The position numbers and the translations under genes are program-made. Below are positions 1 through 7,192 of a stretch of DNA of 64,000 bases, piece by piece (position 1 is the stretch's first letter; every line of letters begins with the position of its first letter). The DNA is taken from NCBI GenBank assembly GCA_965221415.1, contig OZ244887.1:62001-126000 (forward strand). The letters are read 5' to 3'. Source of the stretch: UBA8337 sp965221415. GTDB lineage: Bacteria; Pseudomonadota; Alphaproteobacteria; RS24. The notes beneath the pieces were generated by a model. That model was not told the DNA's origin, made no database searches, and saw only the letters and a list, made by a program, of their open reading frames with translations.

Positions 1-300
1 ACCGCATTGGGGTCGGCGGAAATATTGGAAGTGTTCAAAGTTGGCAAGGCCGACAAAGCAGCGGGCTGTCTTATTGGCGATGGGCTGGTACGGCGCGGGG
101 CGAAAGTGCGGCTCATTCGCGATGATATCGTCATCCATGAGGGCGAATTATCCTCTTTGCGTCGGTTTAAAGACGAGGTGAAAGAGGTGCAGTCTGGTCA
201 GGAATGCGGCATGGCGTTTGAGAATTATACCGACTTGCAAGCGGGTGATGTTATCGAATGTTATGAAGTCGAGGAAGTGGCACGCTCGTTAGACGACTAG
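1..300 (+). CDS. infB: Translation initiation factor IF-2, C-terminal end (5' truncated by window)
   Basis: The open frame enters from base 1 and ends with TAG at 298-300, giving about 99 residues. It matches the C-terminal domain of IF-2, which binds initiator fMet-tRNA on the ribosome. Visible marks are the GC(L)IGDGLVRRGAKVRLIRD segment, the RRFKDEVKEV helix and the ECGMAFEN stretch, ending in GDVIECYEVEEVARSL as usual for the family. The GTPase domain lies outside the window. rbfA follows 11 bases downstream, the standard infB-rbfA-truB-rpsO-pnp order, so this is probably part of one operon for ribosome maturation and initiation. Confidence 0.96.
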   Translation, partial: TALGSAEILEVFKVGKADKAAGCLIGDGLVRRGAKVRLIRDDIVIHEGELSSLRRFKDEVKEVQSGQECGMAFENYTDLQAGDVIECYEVEEVARSLDD

Positions 301-311
301 GGGCTTTTATA

Positions 312-716
312 ATGACGGATAAAAAGAACATTGCTGGTAAGCCTGCGAGCCAACGCCAATTGCGTGTCGGCGAGTTGATGCGCCATCGCTTGAGCGAGGT
401 ACTCCACGCGGCAGACTTTGAAGCTAAAGTGCTGAAAAAAGCGCTCATCACCGTGACGCAAGTACGCGTCAGCCCTGATTTGCGCCATGCCACCGCTTAT
501 ATTATGCCGTTGGGTGGCGAAAATTTGGACAAAATCGTCGACTTGCTCAATGAGGATATCCCGCGTTTGAAAAAGGCGGCGCTCTCGGATTTGCATTTGA
601 AATATACGCCAGATTTTAAATTCGCCGCCGATGATAGTTTCGACAAAGCCGCCGAGATGGATGCGTTGCTCGCCTCTGATGAGGTGACGGCTGATATTAA
701 AGAGTCGCAAAGCTAG
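312..716 (+). CDS. rbfA: Ribosome-binding factor A
   Basis: A 134-residue protein of the usual RbfA length. RbfA is a KH-fold factor that binds the immature 30S subunit and helps 16S rRNA 5'-end maturation and cold adaptation. The family signature is visible as RVGELMRHRLSEVL near residue 17, then VTQVRVSPDLRHATAYI and the helix LNEDIPRLKKAALSDLHLKY. The ATG at 312 is 11 bases after infB and the stop is 5 bases before truB, so translation is probably coupled. The C-terminal acidic tail after about residue 110 is poorly conserved in the family. Identification is firm from motif and context. Confidence 0.95.
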   Translation: MTDKKNIAGKPASQRQLRVGELMRHRLSEVLHAADFEAKVLKKALITVTQVRVSPDLRHATAYIMPLGGENLDKIVDLLNEDIPRLKKAALSDLHLKYTPDFKFAADDSFDKAAEMDALLASDEVTADIKESQS

Positions 717-721
717 CGTTT

Positions 722-1633
722 ATGGGACGGCGCAAAAATAGCCGCCATATTTCAGGCTGGGTGAATTTTGATAAACCGATAGAGCTTGGCTCGACATCTG
801 CGGTAGGCCAGATTCGCCACTTATTCGATGCGCAAAAAGCCGGCCATGCTGGCACGCTTGACCCTTTGGCGACGGGCGTTTTGCCGATTGCCTTGGGCGA
901 GGCGACCAAAACCGTTTCCTTTATGCAAGATGCGACCAAAGCCTATCGCGTGACGATGGCCTTTGGCACGGCGACCCATACAGATGATTTAGAAGGCGAG
1001 GTGGCAGAGACCAGCCCGCATCGGCCTGAAACAAATGCGATAAAAGCAGCTCTGCCAGACTTTATTGGCACGATTGAGCAGGTGCCGCCGCAATTTTCGG
1101 CTATTCGGCAAAATGGGGTGCGTGCTTATACGCGCGCGCGGGCAGGCGAGGCGGTTGATTTGGCAGCACGGCGCGTGCGTATCGATGATATCACCCTTTT
1201 GGAACGCCCCGATAGCGATCATGTAAGCCTCGATGTGGTGTGCGGCAAGGGCACATATATTCGCGCATTGGCGCGCGATTTGGCGGTGCATCTTGGCACA
1301 GTCGGACATGTCACCATGCTGCGACGCACCCGTGTTGGGTCGTTTGACGAAAAAACTGCTTTAGGGCTAGATAAATTAATTGATTTAGGCCATAGTGCGC
1401 CCGATTTGGCGGCTTTGGATGCTTGCCTGTTACCGCTTACGACCGCGCTGGACGACATCTCGGCACTGGCCATAAGCGATGACGCTGCATCCCGCATACA
1501 GCAGGGGCAAGCCATATCACCGCAAGGAACGCCTGAGACAGGTCTGGTGCTGCTCACATGTGCGCATCGCCCGATTGCCATAGGCCAATATGATGGGAGA
1601 GCCATTAAACCTGTGCGGGTGTTTAACCTATAA
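722..1633 (+). CDS. truB: tRNA pseudouridine(55) synthase TruB
   Basis: A 303-residue protein. TruB converts U55 in the T-loop of elongator tRNAs to pseudouridine and also acts as a tRNA chaperone. The catalytic aspartate is D47 in the GHAGTLDPLATGVLP motif. Further family marks are AYRVTMAFGTATHTDD, the PPQFSAIRQNGVRAYTRAR segment and CGKGTYIRALARDL. The ATG at 722 is 5 bases after rbfA. The last 80 residues are the variable PUA-like tail. It sits in the infB-rpsO-pnp translation operon, as in most proteobacteria. Confidence 0.96.
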   Translation: MGRRKNSRHISGWVNFDKPIELGSTSAVGQIRHLFDAQKAGHAGTLDPLATGVLPIALGEATKTVSFMQDATKAYRVTMAFGTATHTDDLEGEVAETSPHRPETNAIKAALPDFIGTIEQVPPQFSAIRQNGVRAYTRARAGEAVDLAARRVRIDDITLLERPDSDHVSLDVVCGKGTYIRALARDLAVHLGTVGHVTMLRRTRVGSFDEKTALGLDKLIDLGHSAPDLAALDACLLPLTTALDDISALAISDDAASRIQQGQAISPQGTPETGLVLLTCAHRPIAIGQYDGRAIKPVRVFNL

Positions 1634-1666
1634 AGCCGCTTTATGCGCGGTATAAAGGAGAGTGTG

Positions 1667-1936
1667 ATGTCGATAACAACCGAGCGCAAAGAAGCGCTGA
1701 TTAAAGAATATGCAACTGGTGATGGCGATACGGGTTCGCCTGAAGTGCAAGTCGCTATTTTGTCCGAACGCATTAGTAATTTGACGGAGCATTTTAAAAC
1801 CCACGCGAAAGATAATCATTCGCGTCGTGGGCTTTTGAAAATGGTCAGTCAACGTCGCCGATTGCTTGACTATGTCAAAGCACGCAACGCGGAGCGCTAT
1901 CAAAGCCTCATTCAGCGTTTGGGACTGCGCCGTTAG
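1667..1936 (+). CDS. rpsO: 30S ribosomal protein S15
   Basis: Eighty-nine residues, the exact family length. S15 binds the central domain of 16S rRNA early in 30S assembly. The frame extends upstream to 1643, but the ATG at 1667 has an AAAGGAG Shine-Dalgarno seven bases before it and gives the conserved N-terminus MSITTERKEALIKEYA. Family marks are DTGSPEVQVAILSERI, the loop HAKDNHSRRGLL and the C-terminal YQSLIQRLGLRR. pnp follows after 142 bases, the universal rpsO-pnp pair. Confidence 0.97.
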   Translation: MSITTERKEALIKEYATGDGDTGSPEVQVAILSERISNLTEHFKTHAKDNHSRRGLLKMVSQRRRLLDYVKARNAERYQSLIQRLGLRR

Positions 1937-2002
1937 GAGCGCAATTTCTGTTATAGGCCTGACAGACCTCTTTTTGACATGGTGTTAAGAAGATAGATGA
2001 AA

Positions 2003-2031
2003 GAGAGCCGGCCTTATCTTAAGAGGTTCTC
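2003..2031 (+). promoter_or_regulatory. Stem-loop in the pnp 5' leader
   Basis: In the 142-base gap between rpsO and pnp, GAGAGCC (2003-2009) pairs with GGTTCTC (2025-2031) in a 7-bp stem with one G-U pair. CTTA (2013-2016) pairs with TAAG (2020-2023) inside it across a 3-base loop. It lies about 47 bases before the pnp start. In E. coli a leader hairpin cut by RNase III lets PNPase repress its own mRNA; a similar role here is inference from position and fold only. Confidence 0.45.
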
Positions 2032-2078
2032 ATGCAAAAGCCTGCCTTCAAGGGAAGGGGGGCACGATAGGAAAATGT

Positions 2079-4199
2079 ATGTTTGATATTATTCGTGAAG
2101 AAATTGAATGGGGGGGGCGTACGCTGACCCTCGAAACTGGTGGCGTTGCCCGTCAAGCGGACGGTGCTGTGATGGCCACTTATGGCCAGACCACTGTACT
2201 GGCGACTGTGGTTGGCGACCGCCAACCAAAGCCGGGGTTGGATTTTTTCCCCCTGACTGTGAATTACCAAGAACGCGCCTATGCTGCGGGTAAAGTACCC
2301 GGCGGCTATTTTAAGCGCGAAGGCCGTCCGAGCGAAAAAGAGACACTTGTCTGTCGCTTGATTGACCGCCCCATTCGCCCGCTTTTTGTAAAAGGCTTTA
2401 AAAACGAAACCCAAGTCATCGCAACCGTGATGAGCCATGACCTCGAAAACGAGGCTGACATCGTGGCCATGGTCGCTGTGTCGGCGGCGTTGACGATTTC
2501 AGGTCTGCCTTTCCAAGGCCCGATTGGCGCAGCCCGCGTTGGCTATAGCGAGGGTGCTTATATTCTCAACCCAACCATCGACCAGATGGAAGAGACAAGC
2601 CTTGATTTGGTTGTCGCTGGCACGCAAGACGCTGTCTTGATGGTGGAATCGCAAGCCGATGAATTGTCTGAAGACATTATGTTGGGTGCTGTGATGTTTG
2701 GTCATCGTGAGTTTCAACCCGTTATTGAGGCGTGTATTCGCATGGGCGAAAAGGCTGCCAAAGAGCCGCGCGAAGTCGAAGCAAAAGATGATAGCGCGCT
2801 GAAAGCCAGTATCGCAAAAATCGCACAAGACGGTCTCGTCGCTGCCTATCAACAGGCTGATAAGCAAGAACGCCAAGGCGCGATTGCCGCCCTTCGTGAC
2901 TCGGTAAACGCCGAGCTGGTGGCCGAAGACGCAAGCCCAGACGAGCGCAATGCTGTGTCGGGTGCGTTTAAATCTCTGGAAAGCGATATTGTTCGCGGCG
3001 GCATTTTGGATACGTCTTTGCGGATTGATGGCCGCGGGCTTAGCGATGTCCGCCCGATTGTCTCGCAGGCCGGCATATTGCCGCGCACGCATGGCTCGGC
3101 TTTGTTTACCCGAGGCGAAACGCAAGCACTGGTCGTGGCCACTTTGGGCACGGGCGATGATGAACAATTTGTCGATGCGCTGGAAGGCACATATCGCGAG
3201 CATTTCATGCTGCATTATAATTTCCCGCCTTATTCGGTTGGCGAAACGGGTCGTGTTGGGTTCACGGGGCGGCGTGAAATTGGCCACGGCAAGCTTGCAT
3301 GGCGCGCGCTTAAGCCTGTGTTGCCAAGCAAGGATGAGTTTCCCTACACGCTGCGGCTTGTGTCTGAGATAACCGAAAGCAATGGCTCGTCTTCTATGGC
3401 GACGGTGTGCGGGTCGTCTTTGGCGATGATGGATGCTGGCGTGCCGTTGAAAAAACCAGTGGCAGGGATTGCCATGGGGCTGATTAAAGAGGGCGAGCGT
3501 TTCGCTGTTTTGTCAGATATTTTGGGTGACGAAGACCATCTTGGCGATATGGATTTTAAAGTCGCAGGCACGCATGACGGGATTACATCGCTGCAAATGG
3601 ACATTAAAATCACTGGCATTACGGAAGAGATTATGAGTGCCGCACTCGACCAAGCCAAAGGCGGGCGCACGCATATTCTGGATGAGATGGCGAAATCCTT
3701 GTCGCATGCGCGCGATGAGATGGGCGAATACGCCCCGAAAATCGAAACCATCCAAGTGCCGCAGGATAAAATCCGCGACGTTATCGGCACGGGCGGCAAG
3801 GTTGTCCGTGAGATTGTCGAAACATCGGGTGCAAAAATCGATATTGGCGATACGGGTCTTATCAAAGTTGCCTCAAGCGATGCAGCGGCGATTAAAACGG
3901 CGCTGGATATGATTCACTCGATTGTGGCTGAGCCAGAAGAAGGCGTGATTTACGAAGGCACAGTGGTGAAAACCATGGATTTCGGCGCGTTTGTAAACTT
4001 CTTTGGCAAGCGCGATGGTCTGGTGCATATTTCGCAACTGGCCGACAAGCGGGTTGAAAACACCACCGATGTCGTCAAAGAAGGCGACACAGTGAAAGTC
4101 AAGCTGATGGGTTTTGACGACCGTGGCAAAGTGCGCCTGTCGATGAAAGTGGTTGACCAAGAAACCGGTGAAGACCTCGAAGGCAAGTCGGCTGAATAA
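2079..4199 (+). CDS. pnp: Polyribonucleotide nucleotidyltransferase (PNPase)
   Basis: A 706-residue PNPase, the phosphorolytic 3'-5' exoribonuclease of mRNA turnover and the degradosome. Two RNase PH domains are separated by the helical linker. The second carries the catalytic GDMDFKVAGTHDG stretch near residues 489-501. A KH domain follows with VIGTGGKVVREI near 568-580, then an S1 domain with GTVVKTMDFGAFVNF and DGLVHISQL near 622-695. The ATG at 2079 gives the conserved start MFDIIREEIEWGGR. The gene ends only 5 bases from the stop of the convergent fabB, so there is no room for a classical terminator between them. Confidence 0.97.
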   Translation: MFDIIREEIEWGGRTLTLETGGVARQADGAVMATYGQTTVLATVVGDRQPKPGLDFFPLTVNYQERAYAAGKVPGGYFKREGRPSEKETLVCRLIDRPIRPLFVKGFKNETQVIATVMSHDLENEADIVAMVAVSAALTISGLPFQGPIGAARVGYSEGAYILNPTIDQMEETSLDLVVAGTQDAVLMVESQADELSEDIMLGAVMFGHREFQPVIEACIRMGEKAAKEPREVEAKDDSALKASIAKIAQDGLVAAYQQADKQERQGAIAALRDSVNAELVAEDASPDERNAVSGAFKSLESDIVRGGILDTSLRIDGRGLSDVRPIVSQAGILPRTHGSALFTRGETQALVVATLGTGDDEQFVDALEGTYREHFMLHYNFPPYSVGETGRVGFTGRREIGHGKLAWRALKPVLPSKDEFPYTLRLVSEITESNGSSSMATVCGSSLAMMDAGVPLKKPVAGIAMGLIKEGERFAVLSDILGDEDHLGDMDFKVAGTHDGITSLQMDIKITGITEEIMSAALDQAKGGRTHILDEMAKSLSHARDEMGEYAPKIETIQVPQDKIRDVIGTGGKVVREIVETSGAKIDIGDTGLIKVASSDAAAIKTALDMIHSIVAEPEEGVIYEGTVVKTMDFGAFVNFFGKRDGLVHISQLADKRVENTTDVVKEGDTVKVKLMGFDDRGKVRLSMKVVDQETGEDLEGKSAE

Positions 4200-4204
4200 G
4201 GCGG

Positions 4205-5413
4205 CTAGACCCGTTTCATCACCAATGTGCCATTCGTGCCGCCAAAGCCGAATGAGTTCGACATGACGGTCTCAAGCTTAGCGTCGCGGGTCTCTTGGAT
4301 GATGGGCATATCGGCAAAGTCGGGGTCTAGCTCCTCAATATGCGCTGAGCCGGCGATGAAATCGCCTTGCATCATGAGCAATGTATAAATTGCTTCTTGC
4401 ACACCAGCCGCGCCAAGCGAATGACCCGACAGCGATTTGGTCGCTGAAATAGGCGGACAATCTGCGCCAAACATCTCGCGCAGGGCTTCAATCTCTTTGA
4501 TGTCGCCGACGGGTGTGGAGGTCGCATGCGGGTTGATATAATCAATCGGGGCATCGACCCCTTGCATCGCCATTTGCATGCAGCGCACCGCGCCCTCGCC
4601 CGATGGCTGTACCATGTCATGGCCATCTGAGGTCGCACCATAGCCGACAATCTCGGCATATATTTTAGCCCCGCGCGCTTTGGCGTGCTCCATTTCTTCC
4701 AGCACCAAAACGCCCGCCCCGCCCGCAATCACAAAGCCGTCGCGGTTTTTGTCATAGGCACGGCTCGCCGTGGCGGGGGTGTCATTATATTTAGAGCTCA
4801 TCGCCCCCATAGCATCAAACACGACGGACAATACCCAATTCAGTTCCTCGCCGCCGCCCGCAAACATGATGTCTTGCTTGCCCCATTGAATCATTTCTGC
4901 GGCATTGCCGATGCAATGGGTTGAGGTCGCACAGGCCGAGCTGATTGAATAATTAATACCTTGGATGCCAAACGGCGTGGCCAATGTGGCCGAGTTGGTC
5001 GACGACATGGCTTTGGGGACGGCAAAAGGGCCGACCCGTTTGGGGCCAGAATTGCGCGTGGCATCTATCGCGTTCAGTATCGCCATGGTTGACGGCCCGC
5101 CTGAGCCGATAATCAGACCCGTCATCGGGTTTCTGATGCTGTTCTCCTCAAGGCCAGAATCGGCGATGGCTTGCTCCATGGCGACATAATTCCATGCCGC
5201 GCCCTCGCCCATAAACCGACGTGTGCGCTTGTCGATGGCAGCTTCAATATCAAACACGGGCTGGCCAGCAATTTGCGAGCGAAACCCCATCTCGACAAAG
5301 TCGCTCATGGCAGAAATGCCAGATTTAGTCGCAGCCAGACTGGCTGAGACGTCTTTGGCATTATTACCAAGGCTGGAAATAATGCCGAGACCCGTAATGG
5401 CGACACGACGCAT
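4205..5413 (-). CDS. fabB: Beta-ketoacyl-ACP synthase I
   Basis: A 402-residue condensing enzyme of type II fatty acid synthesis, adding malonyl-ACP to acyl-ACP; the FabB type is needed for unsaturated fatty acids. The nucleophile is C161 in SSACATSTHC. The active-site histidines lie in the NPHATSTPVGD and SLSGHSLGAAG motifs. The first has PHA where NSHG or NAHG is more usual. The C-terminus has NSFGFGGTNG. The start has an AAGGAGC site and lies 15 bases after fabA, so the two form an operon, as in other alphaproteobacteria. No fabI follows here; pnp converges instead. Confidence 0.95.
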   Translation of the reverse strand: MRRVAITGLGIISSLGNNAKDVSASLAATKSGISAMSDFVEMGFRSQIAGQPVFDIEAAIDKRTRRFMGEGAAWNYVAMEQAIADSGLEENSIRNPMTGLIIGSGGPSTMAILNAIDATRNSGPKRVGPFAVPKAMSSTNSATLATPFGIQGINYSISSACATSTHCIGNAAEMIQWGKQDIMFAGGGEELNWVLSVVFDAMGAMSSKYNDTPATASRAYDKNRDGFVIAGGAGVLVLEEMEHAKARGAKIYAEIVGYGATSDGHDMVQPSGEGAVRCMQMAMQGVDAPIDYINPHATSTPVGDIKEIEALREMFGADCPPISATKSLSGHSLGAAGVQEAIYTLLMMQGDFIAGSAHIEELDPDFADMPIIQETRDAKLETVMSNSFGFGGTNGTLVMKRV

Positions 5414-5428
5414 ATGAAGCTCCTTTAT

Positions 5429-5953
5429 CTAATTCGAGGCGAACATTTGTTCAGGGCTAAACACGCCGACGCGCAAATCCTCGGCGGTGTAAATCAGACT
5501 ATCATCGGCAAACAGACGCGCCTCGGCAATGCCCATCACCAGACGACCCGTCATGACGCGCTTCATGTCAACTTCATAGCGCACGAGCTTTGCATCGGGC
5601 ATCACTTGGCCGGTAAACTTCACCTTGCCCGCCCCCAACGCACGGCCACGGCCTTTATTGCCGCGCCATGTGAGAAAAAAACCAATAAGCTGCCACATCG
5701 CATCAAGCCCCAAACACCCCGGCATCACTGGGTCGCCTTGAAAATGGCAATCAAAAAACCACAAGTCAGGCTTGATATCCAACTCGGCTTTCATGTGACC
5801 CTTGTCAAAAGCACCGCCGTCTTCGGTAATCTGGGTGATGCGGTCAAACATCAGCATGGGCGGCATCGGAAGCTGCCCATTGCCGATGCCAAACATTTCA
5901 CCCGTGCTGCAGGTGATAAGCTCGTCATATGTGTAAGAGTTCTGATTAGACAT
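5429..5953 (-). CDS. fabA: 3-hydroxydecanoyl-ACP dehydratase/isomerase
   Basis: Bifunctional dehydratase that dehydrates 3-hydroxydecanoyl-ACP and isomerises the trans-2 to the cis-3 enoyl form, the branch point to unsaturated fatty acids. With the ATG at 5953 the protein has 174 residues, and the catalytic pair falls at H70 (in FFDCHFQGDPVMPGC) and D84, the positions known in E. coli FabA. A longer frame starts with GTG at 5989, but the ATG has an AAGGGGGG ribosome site at good spacing. It is the first gene of fabA-fabB and is divergent from irr. Confidence 0.95.
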   Translation of the reverse strand: MSNQNSYTYDELITCSTGEMFGIGNGQLPMPPMLMFDRITQITEDGGAFDKGHMKAELDIKPDLWFFDCHFQGDPVMPGCLGLDAMWQLIGFFLTWRGNKGRGRALGAGKVKFTGQVMPDAKLVRYEVDMKRVMTGRLVMGIAEARLFADDSLIYTAEDLRVGVFSPEQMFASN

Positions 5954-6063
5954 GGTTGTTTGCCCCCCTTGGTCGGCAGAAATTAACACGCTTTAAGCGG
6001 GCTGTCATGTGGCATATCTCAAACTTGACCCACTCTTGACAGAAGCGACGGGGTGATATAGTT

Positions 6064-6078
6064 TTAGAATGATTTTAA
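6064..6078. promoter_or_regulatory. Putative Irr box (iron control element) between fabA and irr
   Basis: TTAGAAT-G-ATTTTAA is a near-perfect 7+1+7 inverted repeat with one mismatch. It is almost the same as the perfect copy found just after irr at 6572-6586. The motif resembles the alphaproteobacterial iron control element bound by Irr. It lies about 43 bases before the chosen irr start, so autoregulation is the simplest reading, with possible influence on the divergent fabA. The protein-site match is inferred. Confidence 0.6.
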
Positions 6079-6091
6079 CTAACAAGTTAAA
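6074..6091. repeat. Perfect 7-bp inverted repeat overlapping the irr upstream box
   Basis: TTTAACT (6074-6080) and AGTTAAA (6085-6091) form a perfect inverted repeat with a 4-base AACA loop. Its left arm overlaps the right half of the Irr-like box at 6064-6078. It could be a second operator or a leader hairpin; nothing in the sequence decides between them. Confidence 0.5.
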
Positions 6092-6120
6092 GCTAATTGA
6101 GATAAATGAGGTTACCCCAT

Positions 6121-6567
6121 ATGGGACAAGACTTATTAACGCCACAAATAGAGCAGCAAATGGCTGCCAAGCTGCGCGATGCTGGCTTGCGCGTGACCAA
6201 GCCACGGCTTGCTTTAGCGTATTTATTGTTCGGCACATTGACCTCTGAAGGCACGCCTCATGCACGCCATGTAACGGCGGAGGCATTGCACGCAGAAGCC
6301 CGTGCCATGGGACTTAGCGTCAGCCAAGCGACGATTTACAACACGCTCAATCAGTTCTGCCAAGCTGGTTTGCTGAACGAAGTACAAGTCAGTCAAACAC
6401 GCAGCTATTTCGACACAAACCTAAGCGACCATCATCATTTTTATGTTGAAGAAGAAGGCCGCCTCATCGATATTGACCAAGATGAGATTTCGCTTGCTAA
6501 ATTGCCCGATAGCCCGTCAGGCTTTCAGGTGAATGGCGTTGATATTATTATCCGCCTGCAGAAATGA
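6121..6567 (+). CDS. irr: Iron response regulator Irr (Fur family)
   Basis: A 148-residue Fur-superfamily regulator. Irr is the alphaproteobacterial regulator that senses haem or iron status and acts under low iron. A winged helix occupies about residues 20-90, with VSQATIYNTLNQFCQAGLL as recognition region. It is followed by the TNLSDHHHFYVE motif whose HHH (104-106) is the Irr hallmark. An in-frame ATG at 6106 is possible, but 6121 has TGAGG nine bases upstream. It is divergent from fabA-fabB, a common alphaproteobacterial arrangement, and is flanked by palindromes that look like its own boxes. Confidence 0.93.
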   Translation: MGQDLLTPQIEQQMAAKLRDAGLRVTKPRLALAYLLFGTLTSEGTPHARHVTAEALHAEARAMGLSVSQATIYNTLNQFCQAGLLNEVQVSQTRSYFDTNLSDHHHFYVEEEGRLIDIDQDEISLAKLPDSPSGFQVNGVDIIIRLQK

Positions 6568-6571
6568 TTAT

Positions 6572-6586
6572 TTAGAATAATTCTAA
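6572..6586. promoter_or_regulatory. Perfect Irr-type palindrome upstream of rubrerythrin
   Basis: TTAGAAT-A-ATTCTAA is a perfect 7+1+7 palindrome just after the irr stop. It matches the iron control element pattern and the near-copy at 6064-6078. It ends five bases before a TTGACA element at 6592, so Irr bound here would touch or sit next to RNA polymerase at the rubrerythrin promoter. Whether it represses or activates cannot be told from the sequence. Confidence 0.72.
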
Positions 6587-6591
6587 TAAAA

Positions 6592-6619
6592 TTGACAAGA
6601 TTGACCTGATGCCTTAAAC
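6592..6619 (+). promoter_or_regulatory. Probable sigma-70 promoter of the rubrerythrin gene
   Basis: A consensus TTGACA (6592-6597) is followed after 16 bases by TTAAAC (6614-6619), a weak -10. The Irr-type palindrome lies directly upstream and the ATG is about 88 bases downstream, leaving a leader of roughly 80 bases. No mapped start exists, so this is a pattern-based call. Confidence 0.45.
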
Positions 6620-6706
6620 CTATGGGTAGGCAGGCAAATGGTCTGCTTGTTTGGGGAGCGGGAGGTCTGCTTTTCATTCACACGCAATATAAAGAGGAGG
6701 CGTCTC

Positions 6707-7123
6707 ATGTCGCTTGCAGATTCAAAAACTCTTGATAACCTCAAGGAGGCGTTTGCTGGTGAAAGCCAAGCCAATCGTCGTTATTTATACTTCGCTCAAA
6801 AAGCGGATGTCGAAGGCTATAATGATGTAGCCACTGTATTTAGGTCTACGGCTGAAGGTGAAACCGGCCACGCGCATGGTCACCTTGAGTTCATGGAAGA
6901 AGTCGGCGATCCGGCCACTGGCGAGCCCATTGGCACGACAACAGATAATTTGAAAGCGTCGATTGCTGGCGAGACCCACGAATACACCGATATGTATCCG
7001 GGTATGGCGCGCACCGCACGCGATGAAGGCTTTGATGAAATCGCTGACTGGTTCGAGACTTTGGCGAAGGCTGAAAAGTCGCACGCAGGTCGCTTCCAAA
7101 AAGCTTTGGATACAATGGACTAA
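6707..7123 (+). CDS. Rubrerythrin (ferritin-like diiron protein without rubredoxin domain)
   Basis: A 138-residue diiron protein of the rubrerythrin family, which reduces peroxide or handles iron in the cytoplasm. The four-helix ligand set is visible: E19 in AGESQANRRY, E52 and H55 in EGETGHAHGH, E89 in AGETHEY, and E123 and H126 in AEKSHAGRF. The C-terminal rubredoxin domain of classical rubrerythrins is absent, so electrons must come from another protein. The frame extends back to 6638, but the ATG at 6707 has a strong AGAGGAGG site. An Irr-type box upstream and a terminator downstream suggest an iron-controlled unit. Confidence 0.93.
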   Translation: MSLADSKTLDNLKEAFAGESQANRRYLYFAQKADVEGYNDVATVFRSTAEGETGHAHGHLEFMEEVGDPATGEPIGTTTDNLKASIAGETHEYTDMYPGMARTARDEGFDEIADWFETLAKAEKSHAGRFQKALDTMD

Positions 7124-7138
7124 TCATTGGTTTAGGTG

Positions 7139-7172
7139 AGGCTCGGCGGTGTTTGGCTGCCGAGCCTTTTTT
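7139..7172 (+). terminator. Rho-independent terminator after rubrerythrin
   Basis: GGCTCGGC (7140-7147) pairs perfectly with GCCGAGCC (7159-7166), followed by six T (7167-7172); A7139 can add one more pair. It lies 16 bases after the rubrerythrin stop and 20 bases before the next ATG, so it may end the transcript or attenuate read-through into the Fe-S protein gene. Confidence 0.85.
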
Positions 7173-7192
7173 AATGCGAAAGAGGTAAACCC

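Noticed and set aside
1945..1975. Terminator after rpsO (AGGCCT...AGACCTCTTTTT)
   Set aside because: The stem has a mismatch in its centre and only about three strong pairs, so it is not convincing.
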